Below are positions 34,053 to 42,452 of a DNA stretch of 64,000 nt, one piece after another. This DNA comes from Nocardia sp. NBC_00508 (GTDB lineage: Bacteria > Actinomycetota > Actinomycetes > Mycobacteriales > Mycobacteriaceae): NCBI RefSeq assembly GCF_036346875.1, contig NZ_CP107852.1, positions 186,001 through 250,000 of the forward strand, read 5' to 3'. Both the position numbers and the translations under genes were made by a program. Numbering within the stretch: the first letter of the stretch is position 1; the number at the start of each line of letters is the position of its first letter. Below the pieces are notes generated by a model. That model had not been told where the DNA came from and made no database searches. It was given only the letters and a program-made list of their open reading frames with translations.

Positions 34053-35303
34053 ATGACAACCACTGGGGCACTCCGGAATGGGTTGACCGTCTCGGGCAAA
34101 CCGATGTCATTACCCTTACAGGACGTGCAGGGGGTGTCTCGGCAGCTGGTCGGGCACTCCATCGACAACGTGACAACCTGCGCCACGCTGCCCGGTGACA
34201 TCATCAACGGTGATGTCACTGCCATCGCCCGGGTCTGTCTCGAGCTGTCTGTCAGCATGCTGGACGGGCAGGATATTCCGGCGAAGACCGGCCGACTGGC
34301 CGAAGCGGCCGCCGGTTGGGCCCGGGAAGGCGTGCCGATCGACACGATCCTGCATTCCATCCATGAAGGATTCAAGGTCAGTATGGATCTCATCTTCTCG
34401 AACGCGACGGTGAAGGACTACGACAATCTGGTGGACGGCGCGAAACTGGTGGTGGAGATGCTCGACATCATGAGCGCGACAGTCGCCCGCGCCTATGTCC
34501 GTGAGCACAAGGCTGCGGTCAGTGAGCACCACACCGCCGTCCACACTCTCACCTCCGCGCTGCTGGCGGGAAACACCACCGCAACAATGGCCCGCGAATG
34601 CGGACTAGGCATCGCCGACAAGTACTCCGTTCTGGCAGTGGATATTCCAAAACACCCGGACGAGCAGCATCCGATGCTCGACGGCAAGGTCGTAGCCCGC
34701 CGCAAACTGCGCCGCCTCCAAGCCGAACTCGCTACCCGCTGCGGCGAGAACGCGCTCGCGTTGCTCAGTGTGGACGGTGGGACGATCCTGATCCCGACTG
34801 CGACGCTGAGCGACGAGCACCTCGACGAACTGCTGGCTCAGCTGTCGGCGGCCGCGCGCGTGCCCGTGACAGCGGCCGTCGTTACCGCGTCGGTCGCAGG
34901 GGTGCCCGATGCAGCCGATCGCGCTCACGAACTGCTCGATATGGTGCGGCGGCTGCAAGGTGCCCCCAACCTGTACCGCTTCGCCGATATGGCGCTGGAA
35001 TACCAGCTGACCCGGCCGGGTCCGGCTCGTGAAACTCTCGAGTCGCTGCTGGACCCCCTCGACGATCACCCCGAACTGCTCCAAACCTTGCGCAGCCATA
35101 TCAGCAACAACCTCAATCGCCAACGCACGGCTCGCTCGCTGCACATCCACACCAACACCGTCGACTATCGGCTCAGGCGCATCGCCCAGCTCACCGGACT
35201 CGACCCCACCGCCACGTCTGGTTGGTGGCAGCTGCGTTCGGCGCTCGTCGCCCGTACGTTCAGCAAGCCCAGCCAACGCGATATCCGGGTCGACGCCGTG
35301 TGA
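34053..35303 (+). CDS. PucR/CdaR-like regulator, paralogue 1
   Basis: This is a 416-residue regulator with a C-terminal PucR-type helix-turn-helix at about residues 345-405 (NLNRQRTARSLHIHTNTVDY followed by RLRRIAQLTGLDP). The central region resembles the GGDEF-like fold that precedes the HTH in CdaR/PucR proteins. The N-terminal domain is of the RsbRD-like helical type seen in actinobacterial members. The ATG at 34053 was chosen because AAGGGAG lies upstream and because the paralogue at 38597 starts at the matching place (LTVSGxPMSLPL follows within about 10 residues in both). Its effector is unknown. It stands between TetR paralogues. Confidence 0.82.
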   Translation: MTTTGALRNGLTVSGKPMSLPLQDVQGVSRQLVGHSIDNVTTCATLPGDIINGDVTAIARVCLELSVSMLDGQDIPAKTGRLAEAAAGWAREGVPIDTILHSIHEGFKVSMDLIFSNATVKDYDNLVDGAKLVVEMLDIMSATVARAYVREHKAAVSEHHTAVHTLTSALLAGNTTATMARECGLGIADKYSVLAVDIPKHPDEQHPMLDGKVVARRKLRRLQAELATRCGENALALLSVDGGTILIPTATLSDEHLDELLAQLSAAARVPVTAAVVTASVAGVPDAADRAHELLDMVRRLQGAPNLYRFADMALEYQLTRPGPARETLESLLDPLDDHPELLQTLRSHISNNLNRQRTARSLHIHTNTVDYRLRRIAQLTGLDPTATSGWWQLRSALVARTFSKPSQRDIRVDAV

Positions 35304-35503
35304 ACTGCGATTCGCGAACCAGGCCATTTCGACACGCCGCCTCGTATTCGAGTGTGCCGAAGTTCTGTGAGTTGCACGAAGGTCGCGATCACAGCCGGAG
35401 GCCAGCCAGCTCAACTCCAAGCCCGATGCCGTTATCGAATGTGGGACAGTACCTTTCGGCGACCCACGTAGTTGCCGCTCCGGTGACTGATAGTGCGTGG
35501 CGG

Positions 35504-36124
35504 TTATCCGAGGCTTGTCGATGCCTCGATCTCGGCTTCAGCGGCTGCCGCGATCAGACGGGCGGTCATGACGATGACTTCCTTGCGCTCGCTGGTGTCA
35601 GCATCGAGTAGTGCGGCGCGGACTGCCGCCGCGAAACCGATGTTGATCAGAACGAACGCCATCACGTCGTGGGCGTCTTCATTGCCGGAGCCGAGTACCT
35701 GAATTACCAGAACTTTCAGTAGCGCGCGCAGGCGTGGTTCGAATCCCGGGAGACCGCTGTTGTAGTACGCCAGCCCTCCCGCAAGCGCTCGCACCAGTGA
35801 GGCGTTGGCCACCAGTTCGTCAGTGATGGCCTCGAGGATGGCGACGGCTAGTTCCAGAACGGTTTTGCCGGCGGTGGCGGACACGCTGCGAACGAGGTGC
35901 TGTTCGATATTTTCCAGCAGCCTTTCCAGCAGCTCGTCCACCATGACCGTGCGGTCGGCGAAGTGGCGGTAGACGGTGCCGACGCTCACTCCGGCCTCGG
36001 CGGCGATCCGGTTGGTCGAGGTGTTGGCGATCCCGCCTTCCCCGAACAGGCGCGCGGCGGTAGCGAGGATGTGCTCCCGGGTCGCCTTCGCGCGTTCTTG
36101 TGCCGGACGACGAGTCGACTTCAT
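35504..36124 (-). CDS. TetR-family regulator, paralogue 2
   Basis: This is a 206-residue TetR regulator starting at the ATG at 36124 (MKSTRRPAQERAKATREHIL). An in-frame GTG at 36136 is the alternative. The helix-turn-helix TSTNRIAAEAGVSVGTVYRH is encoded by DNA that is nearly identical to that in the next TetR gene over about 95 bases. The ligand domain has the family segments ITDELVANASLVRALAGG and GSGNEDAHDVM. It follows the other TetR gene in the same direction, 94 bases downstream of it, so the two look like a tandem duplication. Confidence 0.87.
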   Translation of the reverse strand: MKSTRRPAQERAKATREHILATAARLFGEGGIANTSTNRIAAEAGVSVGTVYRHFADRTVMVDELLERLLENIEQHLVRSVSATAGKTVLELAVAILEAITDELVANASLVRALAGGLAYYNSGLPGFEPRLRALLKVLVIQVLGSGNEDAHDVMAFVLINIGFAAAVRAALLDADTSERKEVIVMTARLIAAAAEAEIEASTSLG

Positions 36125-36218
36125 CGGCGGCCTCACGTACTCGCTCCTGCCCGGCGGCCTGGGAGGCCGGGTGTTGTGCGACCTGACGGTGCGCCGATCG
36201 TTCCGCATTCGACCTGCG

Positions 36219-36842
36219 TCATGCCGAGTCCCGCGTGCGTTCGGATTCGATCCATGCCGCAACCGCACGCGCGGTGATGGCGAGGGCCTGTGTACGTTGC
36301 TGGTTGTCGATCTCGAGCACCGACGCGCGGAGTGCTGCCGCGATGCCGGTGTTGATCAACACGATGCTCATGACGTCGTATTTGTGGTCGTCGCCGGGGC
36401 CGAGCAACTGGATCACCGCCACCTTGGCGAAAAGACGCAGGCGGAGTTCGAGCTCGGGGATGCCGGTGTCGTAGAACGAGACCCCTGCCGAGATCGCGCG
36501 TATCAACTGGGCGTTGGCCATCAACTCGTCGGTGATGACCTCCAAAATGGACGCCACCAGCTCCGCGGTGGTTTGCTCGGCGAGGCCGAACACGCGCTGA
36601 GTGAAGCGTTGTTCGGCATTTTCCAGCAGCCGCTCGATCAGCTTCTCCACCATGACCGTGCGGTCGGTGAAGTGTCGGTAGACGGTGCCGACGCTCACTC
36701 CGGCCTCGGCGGCGATCCGGTTGGTCGAGGTGTTGGCGATCCCGTGTTCGCCGACCAGGCGTGCGGCAGTGTCGAGAATGTGCTCCTGGGTCGCCTTGGC
36801 GCGTTCCTGTGTCGGACGACGGGTCCCGTTGTTCGGCGGCAT
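36219..36842 (-). CDS. TetR-family regulator, paralogue 3
   Basis: This is a 207-residue TetR regulator starting at the ATG at 36842 (MPPNNGTRRPTQERAKATQE), directly preceded by an in-frame GTG, exactly as in paralogue 1. The helix-turn-helix (TSTNRIAAEAGVSVGTVYRH) equals that of paralogue 2. The ligand domain is closer to paralogue 1 (GPGDDHKYDVM). The mix of similarities suggests gene conversion after duplication. It probably shares a promoter with paralogue 2. Confidence 0.87.
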   Translation of the reverse strand: MPPNNGTRRPTQERAKATQEHILDTAARLVGEHGIANTSTNRIAAEAGVSVGTVYRHFTDRTVMVEKLIERLLENAEQRFTQRVFGLAEQTTAELVASILEVITDELMANAQLIRAISAGVSFYDTGIPELELRLRLFAKVAVIQLLGPGDDHKYDVMSIVLINTGIAAALRASVLEIDNQQRTQALAITARAVAAWIESERTRDSA

Positions 36843-37304
36843 CACATACTCCTGCCTGCTGTCGCTAGGAAAGGGCACCGTCGCCAACCCTACGGCCTGT
36901 ACGGGCGTCCGTGGCCCGGAACTGCCGCAACCAGGGGACAACTGGCGCAGTCGCCGCATCCCCCTGGCAGCGCGGCAGCAACGAGAAGGTGCGGGCCGCG
37001 TTGACAACGTCGGGCCCGGCGACGTATCGGGTCGGCAGGTCCGGGACGAATCCGAGAAACGCGGTACCCGGCGCGAGCGCCAGCAGTAATGCCCGAGGGA
37101 GGCGGACCGGTTTGCGAGTTGGACCGGTGGATGACTGGGGAACTGTGGAAGCTCAGCACCACAATCACCACCGGGTTGAAGCCCGTCTCGCCGATTTGCC
37201 GCCGGTTGTGACGCTACCGCGGAGCGTCGAGTGGGGGTCTCAGCGGCGAGGCGGACCGGAGCTTCCCCGGAGAACGAGCCGAGGTGGCATGACGAGCTCT
37301 TGCG
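36843..37304. other. Intergenic stretch without recognisable gene
   Basis: About 460 bases lie upstream of the TetR gene. It should hold the TetR promoter. Short open frames here are arginine- and proline-rich in every phase and match nothing I know. I see no repeat. Confidence 0.4.
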
Positions 37305-37493
37305 CTACTGCCGATCGTCCTTCCACGCGGTTGATGGCGCACTGGACCGCAGCGGCCCGTCCGCGCACAACACCGCGTCCACCACATCGAATACCGCATC
37401 CGCCCGCCGGGGCAGGCACCGATACAACTCCCGCCGGAACGCCGACAGCTCCCCGACCGCACCGGCGCAGCCGGTGTCGTGCACACTGTTCAC
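37305..37493 (-). pseudogene. Remnant of a transposase, N-terminal part only
   Basis: From a GTG at 37493 the minus strand encodes about 62 residues. The middle part (GELSAFRRELYRCLPRRAD and then AVFDVVDAVLCADGPLRS) resembles the N terminus of a large group of actinobacterial transposases. The sequence then leaves the family pattern and stops. The rest of the transposase, several hundred residues, is missing. I read it as the 5' end of a deleted insertion sequence. The match is from memory of the family and needs a search. Confidence 0.45.
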
Positions 37494-37494
37494 C

Positions 37495-37552
37495 GAAGCC
37501 CTTCGTTATCGAAAGTCTTTCTGTCGCAAGGAGACATTCAACCAAGGGCTTC
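37495..37552. repeat. Inverted repeat next to transposase remnant
   Basis: GAAGCCCTT at 37495-37503 is the exact reverse complement of AAGGGCTTC at 37544-37552. It lies directly upstream of the transposase remnant and could be part of the end of the former insertion sequence, or a terminator. Confidence 0.45.
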
Positions 37553-37603
37553 ACCCATGATCACCCGGGATACTGAAAACCCAGCTCAGAGGTTAAAACT
37601 CAA

Positions 37604-37760
37604 GCTAGGGCCTGTTTCGAGGTCCACGCCGTTGTGGACCGTCATCGGCGTCGTTGCCGGACGGCGGAGCGTCGAGCACCCACACCTGAAACGGGCATTC
37701 CGGTAGAACTGGAGCGGCATGCAGTTCTGATCGTTCTGTCGCGCGCGGCCTGCGGGAGAC
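37604..37760 (+). repeat. Direct repeat copy 1 (about 157 bp)
   Basis: This segment is about 95 percent identical by eye to 40361-40519. It begins with GCTAGGGCC and ends with GGAGAC. Within it GGTCCAC and GTGGACC form a perfect 7-bp inverted repeat with a 6-base loop. Both copies have the same orientation and flank the PucR-like gene at 38597-39868. It has no clear coding function; the frame through it differs between copies at an insertion of two bases. Confidence 0.75.
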
Positions 37761-38044
37761 CGCAAGGGCAGCGCCGAGTTCCAATCGACATGATCAGTGC
37801 GCAGGCCGAATACAGCGGCAAGGCTGCAGGTGCTAGTTCGTCGTGCCAGGCGAACGAATCCCGGGGCGGGCAGCGTTGAAACATACTCCGTTATCTGTGC
37901 CGGCGGAATCAGCGGGCTTGCTGACCAGTTCTTCCGCGTCGGGTTGCTGAGAGCCCTGGGTTTTTCCGGCTGTGTCGCGTTGAACCACATGACGGTGGCC
38001 GTTGGTTGACAGCCCGATGCGCACGCAGCAGCGGGCGCGGGGTT

Positions 38045-38314
38045 TCAAGATCGCATCCATCGCCATTGTCGACACTGTGGTCGCGGCGGAATGAGTTTGG
38101 TCCAGAAGTCGTGGCGTACCGCGTCCCACAACTTATTCATTTCCGGAAGGAGTTCTCGTGCTTGTGCGAGATCGGGAAAATCGTCGGGGCCGAAGGATAC
38201 GATCGGCGTGGTGCCGGATGCCTCGTGGACGGCGACGATGGAGATCAGGTGGTCCTGAAACGGCCGCCATGTTGCGCGCAATCCGTCGGCTTCGGTTCTT
38301 CGCGTGTCATCCAT
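38045..38314 (-). CDS. Small hypothetical protein
   Basis: An 89-codon open frame (MDDTRRTEADGLRATW...) with a mixed, non-repetitive composition (FQDHLISIVAVHEASGTT, DDFPDLAQARELLPEMNKL) looks more like protein than most frames around it. I do not recognise it. There is no clear ribosome site. The codon use is less GC-rich than in neighbouring genes, which fits the decayed or transferred look of this stretch. It may be a fragment. Confidence 0.3.
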   Translation of the reverse strand: MDDTRRTEADGLRATWRPFQDHLISIVAVHEASGTTPIVSFGPDDFPDLAQARELLPEMNKLWDAVRHDFWTKLIPPRPQCRQWRWMRS

Positions 38315-38596
38315 GTTTTGTTTCCAACTCGTCGGCTTTGTTCTAGGGCGTTTTCGACCGTTGTCAATGCCGATCTCCTGCTGATTCTGATTGCACGAAT
38401 ACTATCGGTCGGGTCGGGTGCGGGCATGGGTGAGAAACGCAAACATGCCCTATGTTCGCAACTCATAGGCGTACCGGGTGGTGTGAAGTCTGCGATTGGA
38501 AGGGTGGCGCTCTCCAGCGCGGGCGCCGCCGTGCTGCGGCGGGAACAGCGGACGCTGATCGACCAGTAATTACGCATCCGCTCGACGGCACTCCGG

Positions 38597-39868
38597 TCAC
38601 CTGCGGTAAGTGTGGGCAACCAATGCCGAGCGCAGGTGCCACAGCCCGCTGGCCTGGGCGGGGTCGAACCCCGTGAGCTGACCGATCCGCTTGAGCCGGT
38701 GGTCCACGGTGTTGGTGTGTACGTGCAGTAGCCGCGCAGTGCGCTGGCGGTTGAGGTTGTGCGTGATATGGACCTGCAGGGTCTCCAGGAGTTCCGGGTG
38801 TTCGTCCAGTGGATCGAGCAGCGACCCGAGATATTCGCGGGCGGGGCCGGGGCGGGTGAGCTGGTATTCCAGCGCCAGATCGTCGAAGTGATACAGGCCC
38901 GGCACCGACCGCAGCCGGGTGACCATGTCGAGTAGTTGATGGGCTTGATCGGCAGCGGTGGGCACGGTGTCGGTGGGGGCGGTGACCACGGTGGCGGTGA
39001 TGGGCACGCGGGCCGCCCGCGACAGGTGCCCGATCAGGTCCTCCAGAGCAACCTCGGTGATGTGATCGGCGGGGATGAGCAGGGTGCCGCCGTCGATCGA
39101 CAGCAGCGACAGCACGGTGTCGTCGCAGCGGGTGGCCAGTTCCGCCTGCGCGCGCCGGAGTTTGCGGCGGGCAACGACTTGCGCGTCCAGTATCGGGTTG
39201 GATTCGTCCGGGTGGGACGGAATGGCGAGGGCTATGACGTGATAGCGGTCGGAGATGTCGATGCCACACTCGCGGGCCATGGTGGAGGTGGGGTGCCCCC
39301 CGAGCAGCGCCGAGGTGAGCGTGTGCACCGCGGTGTGGTGCTCCGACACGACCGCGCGAAGTTCGCGCACATAGGCCACCGAGACTGCCGTGGTCATGCT
39401 GTCGAGCATTTCGACGACGAGTTTGGCGCCGTCGAGGATACTTTGGTAGTCGGCGATGCTGGGGGTGAGCATCGGCTCGGTGTCGGCCGAGCCGGAGGCA
39501 CGCTGCTGAGCCAAGGCGGGGGACACCACCAGGTCGAAGCCGATCTTGAAGCCCTCGTGGATGGCGTGGTGAATGGTGCCAATGGGCACGCCTTCGCGAG
39601 CCCATTGGGCCGCGGCGTCCTCGAGCTGTTCGGTCTTTTCCGGAATGTTGCTGCCGTCCAGCATGCTCACTGCCAGTTCCAAGCACACGCGCGTGATGAT
39701 GGTGATGTCGCCGTGGATCGCGTCACCGGGCAAGGTGCCGCAGGGGGCGACGGTTTCGACGAAATGCCCGACCATCTGCCGTGACAAGGCCCGCACGTCT
39801 TTCAACGGCAACGACATGGGTCGGCCGGATACGGTGAGTCCTTGCCGGCGGGGAGCGGTGACAGGCAT
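38597..39868 (-). CDS. PucR/CdaR-like regulator, paralogue 2
   Basis: This is a 423-residue regulator, roughly 60 percent identical by eye to the one at 34053, with the same order of domains: an N-terminal helical domain, a central GGDEF-like region and a C-terminal PucR HTH (NLNRQRTARLLHVHTNTVDH, then RLKRIGQLTGFDP). It has an extra segment of about 20 residues near position 135 (QQRASGSADTEPML). The ATG at 39868 matches the paralogue's start; the open frame runs on upstream into a decayed gene by chance. The two copies of the direct repeat lie on either side of it. Confidence 0.82.
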   Translation of the reverse strand: MPVTAPRRQGLTVSGRPMSLPLKDVRALSRQMVGHFVETVAPCGTLPGDAIHGDITIITRVCLELAVSMLDGSNIPEKTEQLEDAAAQWAREGVPIGTIHHAIHEGFKIGFDLVVSPALAQQRASGSADTEPMLTPSIADYQSILDGAKLVVEMLDSMTTAVSVAYVRELRAVVSEHHTAVHTLTSALLGGHPTSTMARECGIDISDRYHVIALAIPSHPDESNPILDAQVVARRKLRRAQAELATRCDDTVLSLLSIDGGTLLIPADHITEVALEDLIGHLSRAARVPITATVVTAPTDTVPTAADQAHQLLDMVTRLRSVPGLYHFDDLALEYQLTRPGPAREYLGSLLDPLDEHPELLETLQVHITHNLNRQRTARLLHVHTNTVDHRLKRIGQLTGFDPAQASGLWHLRSALVAHTYRR

Positions 39869-40033
39869 GGTCGAACTTCCTTTCGTCCCCGTTAACTGCG
39901 CTATTGCACCAGAGTAACCAGAACAAGATTCGGAAGAACGGCTTACTCCGAGTAACGTGAAATTTCGGGAGGGCCGGTCAGCAAGCGATAGTGATAGTTC
40001 ACAATGACGGTCGCTAACTGCCACTGACGTGCC

Positions 40034-40285
40034 GAGATGCCGGAGAGCGGCGAGTCGAGCACGACCGGGGAAGTCGCCGAAACGAGCGCAACCGGCGAGA
40101 TCGACGGCGTGGATCCACACCTCTCGGGCGCGCATCCAGTCCCGTCTCGGCAGCAGGTACGGTGCGGGCCTGGGCCGTGCGCGAACCGCGGCCCAATGCG
40201 GTCCAGTCCACGGAAGGTTCGTTTCCCTAATCAAGGACCAGCTGGTCTGCTGCTTTCCGTCTGGCCCCATTAGGGTAACCGGTTT
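40034..40285 (-). pseudogene. Remnant resembling mycothiol-dependent maleylpyruvate isomerase N-terminal domain
   Basis: On the minus strand, upstream of and in frame with the PucR-like gene, the translation contains the block RDWMRAREVWIHAVDLAG followed by ARFGDFP. That block is typical of mycothiol-dependent maleylpyruvate isomerase family proteins (the MDMPI N domain). No full-length frame exists around it. I read it as the remains of such a gene. Confidence 0.5.
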
Positions 40286-40360
40286 CATCTGGATCAGGCT
40301 CTCGAGCCCGGATGCGCAAAGGTTATCGGTATTCCTCTGACGCCGATCGGGGGAACCATG

Positions 40361-40519
40361 GCTAGGGCCCGTTTCGAGGTCCACGCCATTGTGGACCGTC
40401 ATCGGCGTCGTTGCCGGACGGCGGGGCGTCGAGCACCCACACCTGAAACGGGCATTCCGGAAGAACTGGAGCGGCGTGCAGTTCTGATCGTTCTGTCACG
40501 TGCGCGGCCTGCAGGAGAC
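40361..40519 (+). repeat. Direct repeat copy 2 (about 159 bp)
   Basis: This is the second copy of the element at 37604-37760, in the same orientation and with about eight differences, including two extra bases near the right end. The GGTCCAC/GTGGACC hairpin is kept although the loop differs by one base. The flanking sequences of the two copies do not match each other. Confidence 0.75.
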
Positions 40520-40551
40520 GATAGTTCTCACGGTTTCCTGGCCATCCTGCG

Positions 40552-41073
40552 TCATCCGATTCTCCTCCATCCCAAGGGCAATTGGAGGCGCCGTTCCCGG
40601 ATCTGGTCCACCATTTCGGCGTATCCTTCACGAGCTTCGCACAGGTGAAACCATGCTTGGTGCCGCTCTTCGGCTTCCGCTGAATGCAGAACGGTCCACC
40701 ACGCCTCCGCGAAGGTCTTTGCGATGTGGTTGATCACCTCGCCCAACGAATGTGTATGTTTGCGCGCGCCTTTCGTGCGCGGTACGTAGCGTGCCGCCCA
40801 CACATTGATATCATCGACAACTTCCTCGATTCGTGCCCGGACTTGCTCACAAGTGATACCGACTCGTAGAAGCTCGCGGTCGAGCTTGAAATGTATCAAT
40901 TCGGCGTGCAGGTCGCTGAGATCTCGCGCCCAACCAACAAGGCGGGCCGTATTGTCACAGCGACCCGAGATCGCCTGAAGCAGATGTTCGGGCTCCAATA
41001 ACGGCACCGCCCTGCTCGACGAAGGCTGTGCGGCCAGCTCAGTGATCAGTGACGCATATCCGTGTATATACAT
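40552..41073 (-). CDS. DUF4254-like protein
   Basis: This 173-residue protein is predicted to be all alpha-helical. It resembles DUF4254 proteins common in Nocardia: a segment with an acidic-aromatic pair and IDxWxxxxxP-like spacing (IEEVVDDINVWAARYVP), then HTHSLGEVINHIAKTF, a Trp- and His-containing helix, and an end in RLQLPLGW. The function of the family is unknown. The start is uncertain; the first 20 residues do not look conserved. The gene ends 32 bases from the repeat copy 2. Its codon use is less GC-biased than in the main clusters. Confidence 0.6.
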   Translation of the reverse strand: MYIHGYASLITELAAQPSSSRAVPLLEPEHLLQAISGRCDNTARLVGWARDLSDLHAELIHFKLDRELLRVGITCEQVRARIEEVVDDINVWAARYVPRTKGARKHTHSLGEVINHIAKTFAEAWWTVLHSAEAEERHQAWFHLCEAREGYAEMVDQIRERRLQLPLGWRRIG

Positions 41074-41120
41074 CGCCCACTACCTCACCGGGTTGCCCCA
41101 AGGACAGCGCCGCGCTCCAC

Positions 41121-41444
41121 GATCCTTACGTTCCCGGTACCGGCGGGGCGCAGAACGGTCGGGTGCGTGGCGACATCACGTACTTCCCGACCGAGGGCGG
41201 CGGAGGCGTCTGGTCCTGCAGCTCGATCGCATACTGCGGTTCGTTGTCGCACAACCATGACGACAACAACGTAGTGTTCCCCGGCGACGAAACCCAGGGG
41301 TGGCTCACCGACAACCTCCTCACTGCGCAGGATATCCACCCGGACGGCAGCGACCTCGGGCCTAATCACCGGGCAGTAGCCGAAGCGATCGGCACCGCAC
41401 TCGCTCCAACGGTCCTCTTGTTCACCGGAGTGCTTCAGGCGTGA
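41121..41444 (+). pseudogene. Fused fragments: dimethylformamidase-like C terminus and possible SGNH-type tail
   Basis: The first part of this frame (GDITYFPTEGGGGVW, then CSSIAYCGSLSHNHDDNNV, up to about 41276) looks like the C-terminal end of N,N-dimethylformamidase large-subunit-like proteins. The rest (DIHPDGSDLGPNHRAVAEA) has the look of a GDSL/SGNH hydrolase end. No complete gene of either kind is present. I interpret the frame as a chance fusion of two decayed fragments. Both matches are from memory. Confidence 0.4.
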
Positions 41445-42161
41445 TTCCCAAAGTGAAGACGAACTGAATATCGACTGAAAACACCTCGGCAACAGTCCCT
41501 TACCTTGTAAGGTTCCAGGTAAAAGGGACATCGCTGAGTGGACCGGCGGCACGCCGGTGACTCCGCGGTGTCCTGCAACGGGATCCTGAGTTCGCCCGCC
41601 ACGGCGAATTTTCCGGGGCGGCAATCGGGGCACGGGTCCACGTCTTGCTCCACTCGGGGGCGAATCCAGTGGCTGGAACTCGCGCCAGGCAGTGTCGGTG
41701 ACACTTTCGTCGTCTTCGAGCAAGGCAGCACGATTGTCGTTGACGTGATCGTGCACGGATCCGATGGGATTCGTTCAGCGCCAGGCTTCGGCAAAACACG
41801 CCTTTGACCAGTCATGATGAGCAGCATCGGGATTGGTTGGGGGGACTTGAACCTGTGTCAAGTGGACACCGGCCCCGCATACGCACATCAGCAGCCCGAG
41901 AGCCAGCGTCGCAATGACAGTCTGCCGACAGCATGAATCGTGTTGCCTGCGAGAGTGGCGCGAGCAAGAAACCTGCGCTTCAATCGATGTCGAGAGAATC
42001 AGCAGACGGGTCACGAAAGAGGTGACTCCATGCTGAATGCTGTCCCAAATGATGCTGCTAGTGCTGTCGTCCAGCACCGCCTCACGAGATTTTCTGTGCG
42101 ACCATCGAAGCCGATGCTGTCAGCCTGGCCCGCTGCCAGGCGCCACTACCGGCGGCCCGGC
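41445..42161. other. Stretch without a confident gene
   Basis: About 700 bases with lower GC than the main clusters. A 90-codon frame at 41538-41807 has a plausible strand-rich end (FVVFEQGSTIVVDVIVHG) that I cannot place. It may be another gene remnant. No repeat or RNA was found. Confidence 0.35.
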
Positions 42162-42314
42162 ATGAGTGACAACACCGGTCACACGCGTGACTGGACCGAC
42201 GAGGAACTCGCCTACATCGGCGAAGTACAGCAACGACTCTCCGGTCCCCTCTCCGAACACCAACTCGCCGTGCTGCGCCGATGGTGGCAAGGCGGCTACG
42301 CCAAAGACCAATGA
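42162..42314 (+). CDS. Small hypothetical protein, 50 residues
   Basis: An ATG at 42162 opens a short frame with a sensible composition: WTDEELAYIGEVQQRLSG followed by EHQLAVLRRWW. It looks like a small helical protein. I do not recognise it. No good ribosome site precedes it, so it could also be a fragment. Confidence 0.3.
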   Translation: MSDNTGHTRDWTDEELAYIGEVQQRLSGPLSEHQLAVLRRWWQGGYAKDQ

Positions 42315-42452
42315 GAGCACCGTAAGCCCCAGCGTTCCGCTCGAACACCCCCGCGCGCAGGACACCGGAGCGCACCCGAGGATTGAACACCAGCAGTCGG
42401 ACCAACCCTTCCACCACATGCCCGGCTCCAGGGCACGCCATTCGGACCGAAT

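Noticed and set aside
37470..37600. tRNA or small RNA near the inverted repeat
   Set aside because: The repeat is short and no cloverleaf or CCA end can be drawn.
38597..40402. A 601-residue version of the PucR-like regulator
   Set aside because: The added 178 residues cover a repeat copy and an isomerase-like remnant; the paralogue at 34053 starts at the place matching ATG 39868.
40358..40648. Protein encoded by the direct repeat
   Set aside because: The frame is not kept between the two copies (two-base insertion) and the translation is Arg-rich with no known match.
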